Shown here: one piece after another, positions 1 to 13,304 of the stretch | Layout of the letters: each line of letters starts with the position of its first letter | How positions within the stretch are numbered: position 1 is the first letter of the stretch | NCBI GenBank assembly: GCA_034509425.1 | Contig: JAVTVJ010000859.1 | Span: forward strand, 1-64,000 | Reading direction: 5' to 3' | DNA length: 64,000 nucleotides | Source of the DNA: Eopsaltria australis | Lineage: Eukaryota > Chordata > Aves > Passeriformes > Petroicidae | Position numbers and translations under genes: made by a program | Notes under the pieces: generated by a model | Told to the model about the DNA's origin: nothing | The model's input: the letters and a program-made list of their open reading frames with translations, nothing else | The model's database searches: none

Positions 1-329
1 TTGGGAGTGTGCTGGGTCATGGGAATGGTTAGATTTCCACTATTGTCCCAAGCTCTGTGTGTGAACAGTGAGATTTGGGGAGAGTCATGGGCAAATCCTT
101 AAATTAGACCTTACAAGTCCAGCTTTGTAAGGTCTTTTTGCTGTTTGTACCTCACCAACTCAAGCACAGTGATACCAGCCTCCCCCTGAGTCCTGACAGA
201 GTTTTCCAACAGAGAATCCCTTTGCCTCTTGCCTCTGGGGTGCATCTTTGTGCTAGGGGTGTCAGGCTGAAACTGGTGATGGCTTGCTTTTTGCTTTAAA
301 ATCACTGCTGGTGGGGGAAAGAAATTGGA

Positions 330-510
330 AAAAATTTGTAACACACTGCCCAGAGAAGTTGTGGGTGCCCCCATCCCTGGAAGTGTTCAGGACAAGGCTG
401 GATGGGATTTTGAGCCACCTTGTCTGGTGAAGGGTGTCCCTGCCCATGGTAGGGGGTTGGAACAAAAGAATCTCTAAGGCTCCCTCCAGCTGAAACTATT
501 CTATGATTCT
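330..510 (+). repeat. CR1 LINE 3' fragment
   Basis: It reads sense through the 3' end of CR1: GCCCAGAGAAGTTGTGG, CCCTGGAAGTGTTCA, GGTGTCCCTGCCCATGG, and the terminal CTATTCTATGATTCT typical of the CR1 3' tail. Diverged copy. Confidence 0.9.
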
Positions 511-2715
511 AAAAAAACTCCCCCAATTTTAAGCACTAACCAAACTTCAGTCCTTTTTTTCTTTCCAATTAGTGTTTCTTCTGTTGTGTATTAAGCAACA
601 GAATTCATGCAATAAACTGCAAGCATCATCCCCACTCATTCTCCTCTTTCTGTAGAATATAGAAAAAAAATCCCAACCCAAAATCAGAATGGATTCCATG
701 GACATCACATCCCTCTGTTTGTCTTCTATGTTTTGATGCTTTTACTTGTAGTGGATATTTGCTGTAGACTGTTGGCACTACCAGGGAAAAAAAAACCATA
801 ATTGTGCAGTGAACTGGTTTATGCTTTGTGTAAGAACATTGTGCTGCTGTAAATTTGTTGGGTTTTATGGAGCTGACTCCAAAGAATATCCTTCAGAAAG
901 TGACTGCAGGGTTTGGGAGTGAGAAAAGGCTCTTAGTACGGGGGATGATTGGATGGTGTTCGGAGGTGTGAGGTCAGAGCCCTGGGCAGGATATTTATAC
1001 TGCAGTGACATCCCCAGATGGAACGGCCCATAAATTTGAGGTGTTGTTATGCCACAAAATCTATTTGGGGCTGGTCTGTGACATCCCAAAGACACAGGGC
1101 ATGGAGCTGCCTCTTGTGTCCGTTGCCAAGGCAAGCCAAGGGGAGAGGGTTTGGTGTTCAGGAAACCTCCAGATTTTCTTTCTTCCACTCTGTGGCATCA
1201 GTGATTTGGCATGGGTCAGTGTGTGCCCAGTGCTGCCCAGAAATCCTGATTCAGGTCTGAACCAAGCTGGTGGCTGGCTTGCAGTAGTTCTGGCTGTGCT
1301 TAGGAATTCTCACTTGGATGGGGATTTATGTAGGAATGTAGCATTTTGCTTCGTAGACATATTTTTTTTTTCCTCTTTCTGCATTTCTGCTGTGGAACTA
1401 GTGCACAAGGAGCTGTGGAATGCTACAGGAAGGCTTTACCAGGGTGATGCTGGGCAAGCAGCTAAATATCCTCCCCCATCCCTTTCAAAACTTTTTATTT
1501 GGGATTTTACAATTTTTGTTGCATTTCTCTGTGCATTTCTGTCTACCTCCAGCAGCAAATCTCTTTACCTGCAAAGATGCCTAAATACTTCCTTCATTTT
1601 CACCCAGAAGGCTACAATTTGGAAGGAAGTAACCATACAAATGCCTCTGAAGTGCAGGGAGTCTGGTGTATGTTCTTGTGTCTCATAAAGGTGAATTCAT
1701 AACTTCTCATACAGTCATTCTCTGTGATCTGCTTTTGCTCCTGATCACTTTGGTTAGGATGCTGATTTTCCACTCTTGCAATTTTATTGTTATAATTTTT
1801 TTATCTCCACGGGATAAAAATTGATGTAGAAATTACAGTCACAATACCAGGTCCCCCCTCTTTTTTTACCCTGAATGCTCCCAAACTGCTGATTTGCCAA
1901 GGCCTTCATTAAGACTCCTGGGTGTGGAGGTTGGGAGCTGGAGCTCTCAGTGCTCGTGATCCATCTCCTCTGAGCCCTGGGCACGGTGCTTAATGCACAC
2001 AGAAGGAAAAAATAATGAAGGAATGTGCGTGGAGGCTTGGGGTTAAGTGCCAGGAGCTGCAGAGTTTGGATGCTCATTTTCACAGTGAGCCATCACCCTA
2101 ATGGACATTGATACTAATGATGGGGGAACCCCTGTGGTTATGTGGTGTGTGCAGAGCTTTCAAAATCCAGGCACTGCCTGGGCTCTCAGAAATGCCTTTC
2201 AGGAACTCTGTGTACACATCCCAAGATCATTTAAGGCAGCCAATCCTGAGTAGTTTCTAAGGCTGTTGTTGACAACAATGAAATTTAGTTACCTTGTAGC
2301 TAGAATTGAGTGGGGCAGAGAGCAGTGTCATTGCTGTGCTTAGAGTTTCTGTTTAGGTAAATAAATTTTGGAGGAGCACAAGCCACTCACTCTGGGTCAA
2401 ACTTTGTAGCTATGCCTCAGGTTTTTTCCTAATTTATCACAAAGGTAACTGAGACTAAAATCAGCCCATTTTTGCCATGTTGGATTCTGTAGAAAAATCA
2501 GAATAATCAGCCTTCATTCGTGCCTGCAGATAGGAGAGAGCAGATAACTGACCCACTTAAAAATGGTTGTGTCCAGAAAATATATTTGCATTCCTTTCCC
2601 AGTTCGTGGTGGTGTTAGTGAGGGTGGCTTTTGGGACCTAGTCTAGGTGACAACGTTGCAGAATTGTGTTCCAGGTGAAACCAGTGTAAAAAAACACCTT
2701 AAAAATAAATAAACA

Positions 2716-2782
2716 ATCGTAGAATCATTTGGGTTGGAAAAGACCTCTAAGATCATTGAGCTCAACCATTAACCTAGGCTAT
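2716..2782 (-). repeat. CR1 LINE 3'-end remnant
   Basis: AGAATCATTTGGGTTGGAAA then AGACCTCTAAGATCATTGAG is the antisense CR1 3' terminus; about 65 nt remain. Confidence 0.85.
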
Positions 2783-5591
2783 AAATACATGGTAAGAGCT
2801 CTAAACAGTCAAATTCTTCATCCTTAATTCCACCCTGTTGAGGCTGGATGGCCACAGGTGACTTTTTGTTGTGCTGAGAGACAGGTGAATGAATTGATTG
2901 TACCCCTGCAAGGTGAAGGGTGGGAAGAGATTAATTCCTCTCTCCTCTTGCACTGTCCCACCTGTGTTTCTCTCCCCTCTTCCCCCATTCCCATATCCTG
3001 GGGCAGAGCAGGGTTGGGTCTGGGTGGTTCCAGGCTGGGTGGTGCTGATCACACTTGGGTGAAGCCTTGAAGCCAAGGGATGTGACAAGTGCAAGTGGAG
3101 CTGATAAATTTGCTGCTGTTCCTTATCCATGTAATCTGATGGAAATTGATAAATAATGCCACCAAGACAGAGCAGAGTCACTTCCAATTATATCTGCTTT
3201 TTATCCCTTTTTAATTTTTTTTTTAATTTAAAATACTTCAGTACAAGCCAAGTATTGACTTTGACTGAAGGGAGGTAATTAACCACAGTACTTACGAGTA
3301 GATAATTTACTGCTGGATGGGTACCTGAGGCTCTTGTGCTCAGGGGGTCAGGACAGGCTGATCCAGGTTCGTGCCACACTGTGCTCTTGGGATATGTGAG
3401 GCAAATTTCTCTTCTGATCTCGGGCAGTTTGACTTGGAAGCAGAAAGCCACAGCAGTGGGGTGTCAGAAGAGTGTGTCTGTATCCCAAATGTTGTGTCTG
3501 GGGTGAAGACAGCTGATCCTACTGCATGGGAGTGCCTCAGTAGCTGGGAGTGACCCTTCTGCAGGGCAAAGTGTTTTGTTCAGCTTCCTGAGCTGCAGTG
3601 AGTTAATGGAGGGGATATTCACAAGATTTTGCATCATTCAAACAACAAAAAAAAATTATTTAACAGCATCCACTCACCCTGCCTGCACACACTGATGGTT
3701 TTCTCCCACAGCATCCTACATCCACCTCTTCCACCCGTATTTCCCACAGCTGGGTTGGAGTTCTTAGCCAGTGCAGGCTTCAAGAAATAAAAAAGCAGCT
3801 CCCAAACCACCTGCTGGTTTTTTTATTGTTAAAAAGATAGCAGTTAATTAAGGAGCAGGGAAACCCAAGGGGAGTGGTGTGCATGTCTGTGCAGGGCTCA
3901 AAGGATGGTAGGAAGTGAAGTGTCCTGTGGACAGTGAGGCAGCTTTTTGCTCATGAACTTGCTTGTTTTCACCCAGAGAATATAAGCAGATAATTTCTGG
4001 AAGCCCTGAATGGCAGCAGGAAGGATAAAAGTGGCATTGTACTGAAATTCAGTGGGGTTGAATAGAAAAATCTGTAAGGGAGTTTTTCACGTGAGAAACT
4101 AAAGCATGTGTTCATGCCTTTATCTGTTTGGTTTTTTTTTCCCTCTCTACTTTTTCTAATCAAGGAGTGCTTTTTCATGGAGAGTTGGGCATGCAAGGAT
4201 TAAAAGTGTGTTGGCCCTTTTTTGGGTCAAGACCACAGAAAGTGCAGCATAATCTTCTCTTGGAAATGATTTCAGGATGATTTAGCTAGCCTGAAAAAAC
4301 AAGGGGCACCAACTATCTTGAAGACAATTGACAAACATGCAGAATATTGTTACTAAATTAAGTGACTCACATGGACTAAACATTAATTTGAAGTTTGCAC
4401 TTATTCAGTTTTATTTTTTTTAAAGTGAGATAATTAAGAGTTGTAGGAGCAAGCAGATCAATCAACAGCTTAAAGGAGCCTCTACTCAGAGCATACAGGA
4501 GCTGCACATTGTCCTACAGACATCCCTCTTCTTCCAGCATCTGTTCATTAGCCTGTTGTAAATTCACATGGATGGGACCACAGAGTTCTGCTGGTCCAGA
4601 AGTGTTTTTTGAACACCTGTATTCTTTGATGGTCTATTGCTTTGGACTTCTGGTTTCCATGAAAATCCTCTCTGTATAATATTTTCCTTGAACATTTTAT
4701 TTAAGACTGGTGTATAGAAGGCAATGCCTGAGCTCTGAAGTCGGGGTCTCGTGATATTTGTGGCTGCACCACAAGGAAATCAGATCAATAGCTCTTGATT
4801 TTCTTTTCAGCTCATTTTCTTTTCCTTTCTGGACTGAATTTGCATTATTTTGTGATCCAGTTCAAACCACAGAACTCTGCTGCTGTGAGAACAGAAGACT
4901 GTTTGAAGTTTTGAGTAAGAAATTTGTTTGAAGATGTCTTTAGCCCCATTTGGCTTTTTTTCAGGGAGCCCACAAAAGAATTCAAAGCAAACAGTCGTTT
5001 TTATTAAAAAATGACATTAAAGCACTAGGTAGATTTTTTTAAAATGTAGTTTTTACTTACTTTATTTTGGAAATACTTAATGGGGGATCTGGCTCTGTAG
5101 GGCATGCAGTGGAGTGTGTTCCCCAGCCCTGAAGGTCTCGGGGAGGGTTCAGAAACAGCCTGAGCCTTTTGCTTGGGGACAGCACTCAACCCCCATCCTG
5201 TTTTCACATCCAGTCTGGTTCACAGGGATGTAAATAGTTCAGCAAGAGGAATGAAAATGTGGGGATTCAACCGTTTCCTGTCAAAATGCTGTTTTATCAA
5301 AATGGAAATATTTTGTGAGAACATGTCAGCTTTGACAAATTGTTTTGATGGGTAAAGTCTAAACAAATTGTTTTAGCATTCTATGTTATTTTGATATAAA
5401 GACATCTCATTTCGACTCCATCATTTAGGCCTTTATAACATAGTTACAACATTTATATGTTAATATTTTTGTAACTTATAAATACTGCATCAAATGTGTG
5501 ACAACTTTAAAATTAAAAGAAAATGCCAATATTGTAAGATTTCTATAGTTTTGCAATATGCTGTTTAGGTTTTTAAAAACTGCATATCTTG

Positions 5592-5730
5592 TCACAGAGT
5601 CACAGAATGGTTTGGGTTGGAAGGGACCTTAAAAAATCATCTCTTTCCACCTCCTTGCCATGGGCAGAGACACTTTCCACTGGATCAGGATGCTCCAAGC
5701 CCTGTCCAGCCTCAGTTTTCCTGGCTGGGT
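5592..5730 (-). repeat. CR1 LINE 3' fragment
   Basis: CACAGAATGGTTTGGGTTGG, AAGGGACCTT, CCATGGGCAGAGACACTTTCC and GCTCCAAGCCCTGTCCAGCC are antisense CR1. It breaks off at about 5730 into unrecognised sequence. Confidence 0.9.
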
Positions 5731-8700
5731 GACCTGTAGCAGATCCCCACTATAATGTCTCCTTTCCCTGCTGGAATTCCTTTGTGCTGCCTTTCAGGTG
5801 CTCTCCTGCTGATCTGTGATCCTTCTCCAGGCTCTGGGCATCTCTTTCTGGCACCAGCAGATACTTTAATGTATCTTAAATGTGTATCTGATTTTTGTAT
5901 CTAATATATATATATGTATATCTAATTTGTATATCTATGTTAAATTTTGAACATCCTAAATTATTTGTTTACAAAATTAATCTCTTAATGAGATCCTGGT
6001 ATTTTAGTTTATTTCACAATGGAGTGAGAAGAATTGCCTGGCTCCTGCCTAGCTATAATTCCCCTTGTAAAGTATTTTTGTTTACTCCAGTCCTAGGAAA
6101 GAGTTAAATTTTTAATGATAAAAACAGTTTCCACACTGAGAGTGTTGTCACTTAGCAGATTAATCCAAAAGATCTTAAACCATTTTATAAAGCTGTTTAA
6201 GATGCTGTTCTTCACATATGAGAAAATTAAAACTCTGCTGTTTAGAGGTTGATGGGTTCCAGTGGGGATTCTCCAGTAGAGGTGTCGACAGGTTGCTGGT
6301 GATCCTGGGTTATTAAAAAAAAAATAGACCCAACATGAAGAGTGTTTTGTTGTTTTTTGTTGGTTTTTTTTTTTTTTTAAGTATGGGCAAAAATGAGCAT
6401 AATTTGATTTTATTGCTTGTTGGGCATGTGTATCCATGGGGCATACTGAGGTGTTTCCAAGGAGTAACTTATTTTTAGGTGCTGTTTGCCTGTAAGTTAT
6501 TTATGCTACTATTCCTTTATTTTGCCAAATGTGGCAGTTCAGATCCCTGAGTCTTGTTCTTGTCAATCAAGTGGGTGCCTTGGGGGGGAAAAACAGTCAT
6601 GAAAAGTAAAATACAAACCACGTTCTTTCCATTGTCTTGTCGGTCTTCCAGATTTCAAGGTTTTTCCTGCACTTTGCAGTGTCCTGTTCTTGAAAAAAAA
6701 ACAAAAAGGAAAATGAGAATTTCCATGTAAAACCCATGACCTGAGAGGATTGGCTCTGAGAAAAACAGCAACTACTGGAGAACTAGATAAAATCCCAAGA
6801 GTTGCTAATGTGATAATAGTATCTCATATCCACTGAATGGAATGCCTGAGCCTCAGTGCTGCCATGGGACTGCAAATGTGCTTTTAATCTCTTATTTCTC
6901 TAGAGAGACAGATAAATCTGAGCCCATTACATGCTGAGGCTGAGGCAGGGCACAGGGATTTACAGGGTTGCAGGGAATGAAGCTGCTGTCCTGGCTCTGG
7001 GGCACGTGTTCAGTGGGATTTGAGGGGATGGGGTTTGCACTGCTCCAGCTTTTCCAGCTGCTCTTGGAATGGTTTTCATGGTCAGCACACACAGAGCAAA
7101 GGGAAAGGGCTGGGTTTGAGCAGCTGATGGGGAAAACCTGGTGTCCAGTGAGAAATGTTAATGGTGATTTGCACAGTGATCAGCTGGCAGCAGCCACTGC
7201 TCCTCAGGTGATGCCAGGTCCAGCCACAGCCTGGGAAAAAGAGACCAACAAGTAAAAGTGAGGAAGTGGTAGTGGGTCAGAAGGGGAGAGAGGAATGGGA
7301 GTCAGAAAGGTTGTGGGCAAGGTGAATCAAGTAAAGTGGGAAGAATTTGAGGGATATTGGATATGATCAATTTTTTGGTGGAGTTCTGGAAGGGGAGCTC
7401 GTTTTTGTAACCTGAGTCTTGATGTGGAAAGGTCCTTTTTCTTTCTCGATTTAGAATTTGCTGTAATATTTGCCAAACTCAAAGGTGCTCTCTGAAATCA
7501 GTATTTTTTCATGGAAAGAGGCAGTGAGCTGCAGGGGACCTGGTTTTGACCTTTGCAGGTGTGGATAATTTCACTGTTAGGAGTGGCTCAACCTTCACCA
7601 ACCCAGCACTGAGCCTGGGAACTGGTGCATCACTGCAGCTGCTCCTCAGGAATTGGGGAGGGAAATGTGGGCTCTTTCTCAGGTGTTTCTGTGGTGGTAT
7701 GGATTGAGATGGATTTTCCTCTGAGTGCTGTTAGTCCTGAATGAACTCAACCAGGAGCAGAGCTACTGGGGAAGTTCACAGGGGTCTTCTGGGAAAATTA
7801 AGCTACTGACAGGTGAAGAAAGCTTGGCTGTCAGAAGCCCATGGACCACTCCTGACTCACTGAATTTATTTAAGGCAGGAAAAAAACAGGAATGATGGTG
7901 GAATTTAGGAGCAGGATTCTTTATCCTGGCCACCTTCCCTTCCCACCAGCTTGGCCCAGCCAGTTGCAAAAAAACAGCAGAGTTCTTCCAGAGAGGTTCA
8001 GTAGAGCCTTTTCCCGTAGCTAATGAGGGGAAAATGGGAAATAGTGATTGAAAGGTCACTGCTTCAGTCCCCAGGTGCTGAGTCTGATGTGGGAGAGGAG
8101 CACCAGCATTTCTGGAAGAGGGATGCTCAGCTTGGGCACCCATGCATTGCACTGACAGCAATTCTCATTTACCCAGCAGATTTTCCTCAGTTTGAATGTA
8201 TTTGTTTAACATTTTGCTTGGTCCTCAAAGGCTTTTGCAGATATGGTGATCATTCAGATTCACTTCATTACTACTAAAAATTAATATTTGCATTGTGGTG
8301 GCTTGAACTGTAGAACTGAGAAGGCTGATTGTGCTCTGTAGGCACAGAGGAAGGGATAAATCCCTGTTTTTACAATTTCCACTGCAGTTTATTGTCTCTC
8401 AGAGGTTTTCAGAGTAGTTTTATCTATGGCACAAATAAAATAAAGGAAAACTCTAGGAATTAGATGTGTATGGGAAGGATGGTTCTGAAACCACCTAGAA
8501 ACTGAGAAAAACTTAGGTTTTTTTGTCCGCTTGGTCTGAAAACGGCTGAGTCTATTTGGTCTGAAAACAGAGGTCACCTTGGCACTTTTGGACTTCAGAA
8601 GCCTCTAATCCAGATTTGAACGTGGAGAGAAGCATCAGTTTATTTAGATGTCAAACTGTGAGGTGCAAGCCTTGTCCTTTTTAAAAGAGATTTTTTTTTT

Positions 8701-8848
8701 CCTCTCTGAAAGGCACTGGAAGGGAGACTGACTGACAGACAGCCAGATCTGTGAACCAGGCACTGCTACGACATCTCCAATTGGGCATCTGGAAGTGGAA
8801 GCCCCTGAAATCTGTTAATCTGTTGTCAACTTTGAAAATCTTATTCTT

Positions 8849-8868
8849 CCCCCCCACCCCCCCCCCTC
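8849..8868 (+). repeat. C-rich low-complexity tract
   Basis: About 20 nt almost entirely of C, interrupted by a single A, in the first intron of the window. Confidence 0.9.
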
Positions 8869-10468
8869 CTGCCAGCTTTGAAAGTTCAAACTGTGTGCTT
8901 TTTATCACATTTGTCATTCCTTGATGGTGAAGCTCTGGCGTTTGGGGATTTGGCTGACAACTTTGTGGGCATGAGCCAAAATCGAGTTCAACTTGCACCT
9001 TTCTGTGCTGCACCCAGTGCTGTTCTCAGGGAGAGGCAGAAGCCTGAGCTTGAGGCACTCCAGCCTCATCAATTACCACAATTACTCTCCTCTCCCTGAT
9101 GGCAGAATTCAGCTTGTTTTCTTTATCCTCAGGTAGGTGGACAGGAACTGATGAGGTGTACACAGCAGGAGTGGTGAGAGAGAAAGTGTCATATCTAAAC
9201 CATTTCTTCTCAGGCTGTTCTTTCGTCTTAAATAATGCAAAGGTCGTAAATCTTCTGGAAATCACACAAAATCAGTGCTGCAAAAGACTTAGAATGGTTC
9301 CAGGCAAGTTCAAAAGTTATTTTATGGAGGCTCAAGTCCAGCACTGCAAGGTTGGATAATTTTAAATACATTTAAATACGCTTTTAAAGTCATTCAGATC
9401 TCTAAACTGGATGTATAGCTCAAGCTGGGAGAACTGGCTTTTGGGGAAGGAGCACAGCTCAGAAATGAGGTTGAGGTAAGGTGCACTGGGCATGGCTTGT
9501 GTCTTTATCCATCCCCAGTCCTGTGGATTGCTGTGGGATAATGGTCTTTAAACCACATATCCAGTTGTTTCTTCAGAGGAAATGTTTAAATTTCCAAGTG
9601 CTTGTGATTTTTCCCTTCCAGAGGTGTTTCTAAGTTAGCAACATAGAATCATTCCTAATGATTCTCACATGTATAAGATAATTTTGGGGAGAAAACAAAG
9701 TTTCAGATGAAATTTAATTCCCATTTACAGGCAGTTGGAATTAAAGCTGATTTCGGATTGCAAATGCACAATGCATTTGAAGAGGCATTTCTGGAGCTGA
9801 GATTTGCTGAATTATTGCCTTTATGTGCCCACTGATTTCAATCAGAACTGACCTGGAACATGAATCCTAGGGGCAAAATTTATGTATTTCAGTTCAAATC
9901 TTATAAAACTGTCTGGATACATGTCCTAAACTAACACAGGTTCACAGTGTTTAGGTCAGAAATTACTCAGTTTTTTCTAAATAAAACAGAAGTTCCTGAT
10001 AAAGGAGAGACTTTTAAGTCTTTCTCCTTGCTAGTAGTGGATTGACTCAGCAGCTGATAGATGATGTTCTCAGGGTTGATTTTTCTACTTTGTTGGAAAA
10101 GCACCTGGAGTTTCTGGTCTCCTGTCAAGGGATTGAAAGTTTGCACAGCTTCTTTTTTTCCCAGACGTCATTAGTGAATGTACAAAGAGATTTACAAATC
10201 ACATCTGAGCCCAGGTGATAAGGAGGAACCGAGTGGTTACACAAGCAGTGGCCAATTCTGAGTTGGAGAGATGGGGGTGATAAGCCACGATGTTGTAAAT
10301 CACTGTCAGTGGCTGCAGTGGAGCAGCACCTTCCCTTTTTTGGGATTTAACTCTGTGCACAGGTTGCCCAAGGAACTGGACAACAAACCAGCTTTTCTCC
10401 TGGTCTGAGTTGCAGTTGCATCCAAAACCTTGGAGCTGGTAAACTCTGAGGAGATGCTTCTAAAATGA

Positions 10469-10681
10469 TTGAATCACAGGATGGGTTGGGTTGGAAGGGA
10501 CTTAAAGATCATCCAGTTCCACCCCCTGCCATGGACAGGGACACCTTCCACTATCCCAGGTTGCTCCAAGCCCCATCCATCCTGGCCTTGGACACTGCCA
10601 GGGATGGGGCATCCAGAGCTTCTCTGGGCACCCTGTGCCAGGGCCTCACCTCTCTAATGATGAATAATTTCTTCTTAATAA
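10469..10681 (-). repeat. CR1 LINE 3' fragment
   Basis: Antisense CR1 from AATCACAGGATGGG through TTCTCTGGGCACCCTGTGCC to TTTCTTCTTAATA. It ends about 90 nt before the exon A acceptor. Confidence 0.93.
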
Positions 10682-10770
10682 AAACCCCACGTCCATTATG
10701 TGATACACACATGGCAAGTCAATGCAGTCTGCTGTGTTAAGCATTTCTTTTCTTCCCTCCCCTTCCCCAG

Positions 10771-10859
10771 CAATCAAGGAGAAATACATGGACTGGACAG
10801 AGTTTCTCATCCAGGATCTGACCGGCGCCAGGACGGCCCCTGCGAATTTGCTGGAAGGT
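10771..10859 (+). CDS. SFMBT2: SFMBT2 exon A: MBT1-MBT2 linker and start of MBT2
   Basis: The acceptor is CCTTCCCCAG. The exon starts with CA, which completes an Ala codon split by the upstream intron, and reads [19 protein letters not shown] then [11 protein letters not shown]. The donor is GTATGT directly after the Gly codon GGT, so the exon ends in phase 0. Choosing the earlier GT inside GAAGGT would break the frame with exon B. The W-x-x-F-L pattern is the N-terminal arm that opens each MBT repeat. Length is 89 nt. The preceding exon, coding the MBT1 core, is not visible upstream in this window. Confidence 0.95.
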
Positions 10860-11149
10860 GTATGTATTAGATTGCAGTTCCTCTCCTCAGTGTGTGTCCT
10901 CCTGGCCCTCAGGGCTGTCTGCTTCCTGTGTCTGTGTGCCAGCCCTGCCCCAGAATCCATGGCAGCAGTGCCTGGACTCTACTGGCTCTGCTTCTGACCC
11001 AGTCATGGGAGTTTTGCCTTTTAGTTCTTTAGAAAGTTGGGTGCTCAGAAAAGGCCTGGTGGGGAAGGAAGCATGGAGGGGATCCATAGGAAGGAGATCT
11101 CAGCCCTTCAGTGCCCCATTAGATCCATCAAACTGGTGACCTGAGCTGC

Positions 11150-11293
11150 CAGTTCATCCCTGCCCCATCCCTGGAAGCGTTCAAAGCCAGGTTGGATGGA
11201 GCTTGGAGCAGTCTGATCTAGTTGAAGATGTCCCTGCCCGTGGCATGGGGTTGGAACTTTGAGGTCCCTTCCAACCCAAACCATTCTGTGGCA
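11150..11293 (+). repeat. CR1 LINE 3' fragment
   Basis: Sense CR1: CATCCCTGGAAGCGTTCAAA, GGTTGGATGGAGCTTGGAGC and CCTTCCAACCCAAACCATTC. It lies in the intron just after exon A. Confidence 0.92.
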
Positions 11294-13288
11294 CAGGTTG
11301 GAGAAGGGGTGTAGTAGGTTGATGGGGAGCACTGTGAGGTTTATCTTTATATGGAAAGTGCTGCCTCAAGGACATTCCCTCCACCTAAATCCATCAGTCA
11401 CATTTAGCAGGGAAGTTGTTAGGTGAAGTGGCCTCACAAGAGGAGAAGGGTCCATTCTTAGATGTACCCAAGAGCCCAGCCTGTGCAGCAAATGCACAGG
11501 GTTATTTGCACCTGGGGCTGCCTCAGTGTGCCTTGAGGTCCTGGATAAAAATCCCACAGCTTCACCTTGAAACCACAGGCAGCTTTTCCATAAGGGGCTG
11601 CCCTGCTCTCATGTGGATGCTTTAGGGGCATTGGGAGAGGAGACAGATGGTCCTGCAGGAGCCCCTCATTTCTTGTCCTTCTGTATTTAGGCTGAGAGTG
11701 AGGGCACACAGGAATTTACCTTTGTGAAGGTGCTCATGCTGGCTTGTGAGGAGCCAGTGTGTATCCAGGCACTGTTTTTGATCGTTTTGTCCCCGGTCAC
11801 CTCCACCAGCCACAGCTGCATCCTTTTTCCACATGCCCACGCAGTATGAATGTACCTGGCAGGGAGAATTAATATGGTACCATTAGGGGATTTCTCCCCC
11901 CAATCTGAGGGATGAAGAGTCTTTGCAGACCCCAAATAACCCACCTCCTCAGGCCTGCTGCATCCCCATTCCTGGACCACTCCCAGGTGGCAAATGCAGA
12001 AATCTGATGGTGTCTATCCCCCTTCTCTGGCACGTGCCAAACCTCTCCTTTCTGCAGGCAGGGAGGAGAGGCAGCCCCAGGCAGGAAAGCAGAGAGAGAA
12101 AGCATTGTTGGCTTGAAGCAGTTTGTGACCCTTTTGTGGTGTTTCATGTGCTCAGTGCTGTCTGTGTCGTGCAATGTGTGTTGGCCCCTGTTGACAGATT
12201 TGCTGTTCGTGAGTGCTGCAGATTGTTGTTAGACTGTTAAATCAATATGTAGTGCTACTTTTTTAAATCTTCCCTTTATGTGCCAGCTATGCATGTGAAG
12301 GGTTCTTGCATTATGGTAACTGTTAATATTTCATGCAAGCCGATTATTAATCCTAGCCATTCAGTTCTCGTGGGGTAAGTGACAGCCCATTGGCTTAAAA
12401 TTTAGCACACAAATCAGGGAAGCAATATTCACTTTGATACAGCCAGGGATTTATTATAATAAGTTAAATCATTACACCGTCGTTTCATATTAAAGAATAT
12501 TTGGTTGCAATGAAGCAGTTGTATGAGGGGGGGAAAATCCACATTAAAGTGGATTTCTGTTGTATTATTAAATTCTGACACTGCATTTTGCCACGAAATA
12601 ATATTTGAAGAGATTATGCAGTTGCTTGCAGCTTGCACTGTAGAAAAGTAGCTTATTATGGCAAATATATTGTTCTGAGAAATATCTATTAATCATAGAG
12701 CTGTTGAAAATTGTACACTTGATAAGCTTTTAGTTACTTCTAATTGCATTTTTTTACCATATTCTCATTCTCTTGCCTGCTTTTTTGGATTAAAAGAGAT
12801 GTATGAAAATCAGTCGCATCTCAAAATTTGAATATTTTCAATATTCAGTAGGAAAAAGCTTTTTGAAAAATAAGGCTTTCTCCTTATTTTGCTTTGTAGC
12901 CACTGTTAGAAAGAACCATCCTGGACTGACTCTTGATTTACAGAATTAATATTTTAAAAAGTAGTGTGAGATGTTTATATGGTTTAATTAAGTAAAAGTG
13001 GGACAAACACTTGTTTTTAATGTATTTTGCCTTTGCTTAGCATCTCCTTTGGGGGCCAGTGCTTCCAAGTCTTGGGGTCATTTTAATGCTGCTCTTAAAA
13101 CCCCAGACCTGAGACATTGCATAAGAATTCAAACTTGTATTTAATAAAAAATAAGAAATCTAACCATTATGTTAAAGCTTGAGAATGCAGAGATGCTCAC
13201 AGTGACAGCACAAAAACACTGAGCCCCAAAGGGGTCGTTCTGCAGAGCATCTCATGGTTTTTTAATGCCTGTGCTTGCAGGTGGGAAG

Positions 13289-13304
13289 TTACACACGTGT
13301 GTAA
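13289..13304. promoter_or_regulatory. 16-base palindrome with canonical E-box core
   Basis: TTACACACGTGTGTAA is perfectly palindromic around CACGTG, the site for bHLH-zip factors such as USF or MYC/MAX. Occupancy is unknown. Confidence 0.35.

Larger units (their letters stand above)
1..10770 (+). other. SFMBT2: SFMBT2 intron upstream of exon A (5' end outside window)
   Basis: No exon of the MBT1 core could be found here, so the stretch is read as one intron. It contains CR1 pieces (330-510, 2716-2782, 5592-5730, 10469-10681), a T15 tract at 6364-6378, a C-rich tract at 8849-8868, a TA-rich microsatellite-like stretch near 5902-5938, and an AT-rich block at about 5340-5580. A 13-base direct repeat TTGGTCTGAAAAC occurs twice near 8531-8567. 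The remainder shows nothing I can assign. Confidence 0.7.

Noticed and set aside
1005..1688. 227-codon + strand open frame
   Set aside because: It lies in intron, has no recognisable domain, low-complexity Phe/Ser stretches and no splice or promoter context; read as chance.
5902..5938. TA-rich stretch as a regulatory or origin-like element
   Set aside because: It looks like an ordinary AT microsatellite with no further signal.
1..10770. Missing upstream SFMBT2 exon coding the MBT1 core
   Set aside because: I looked for coding sequence of the MBT1 end (the GWC closing motif) in the + strand and saw none, so no exon is reported here.
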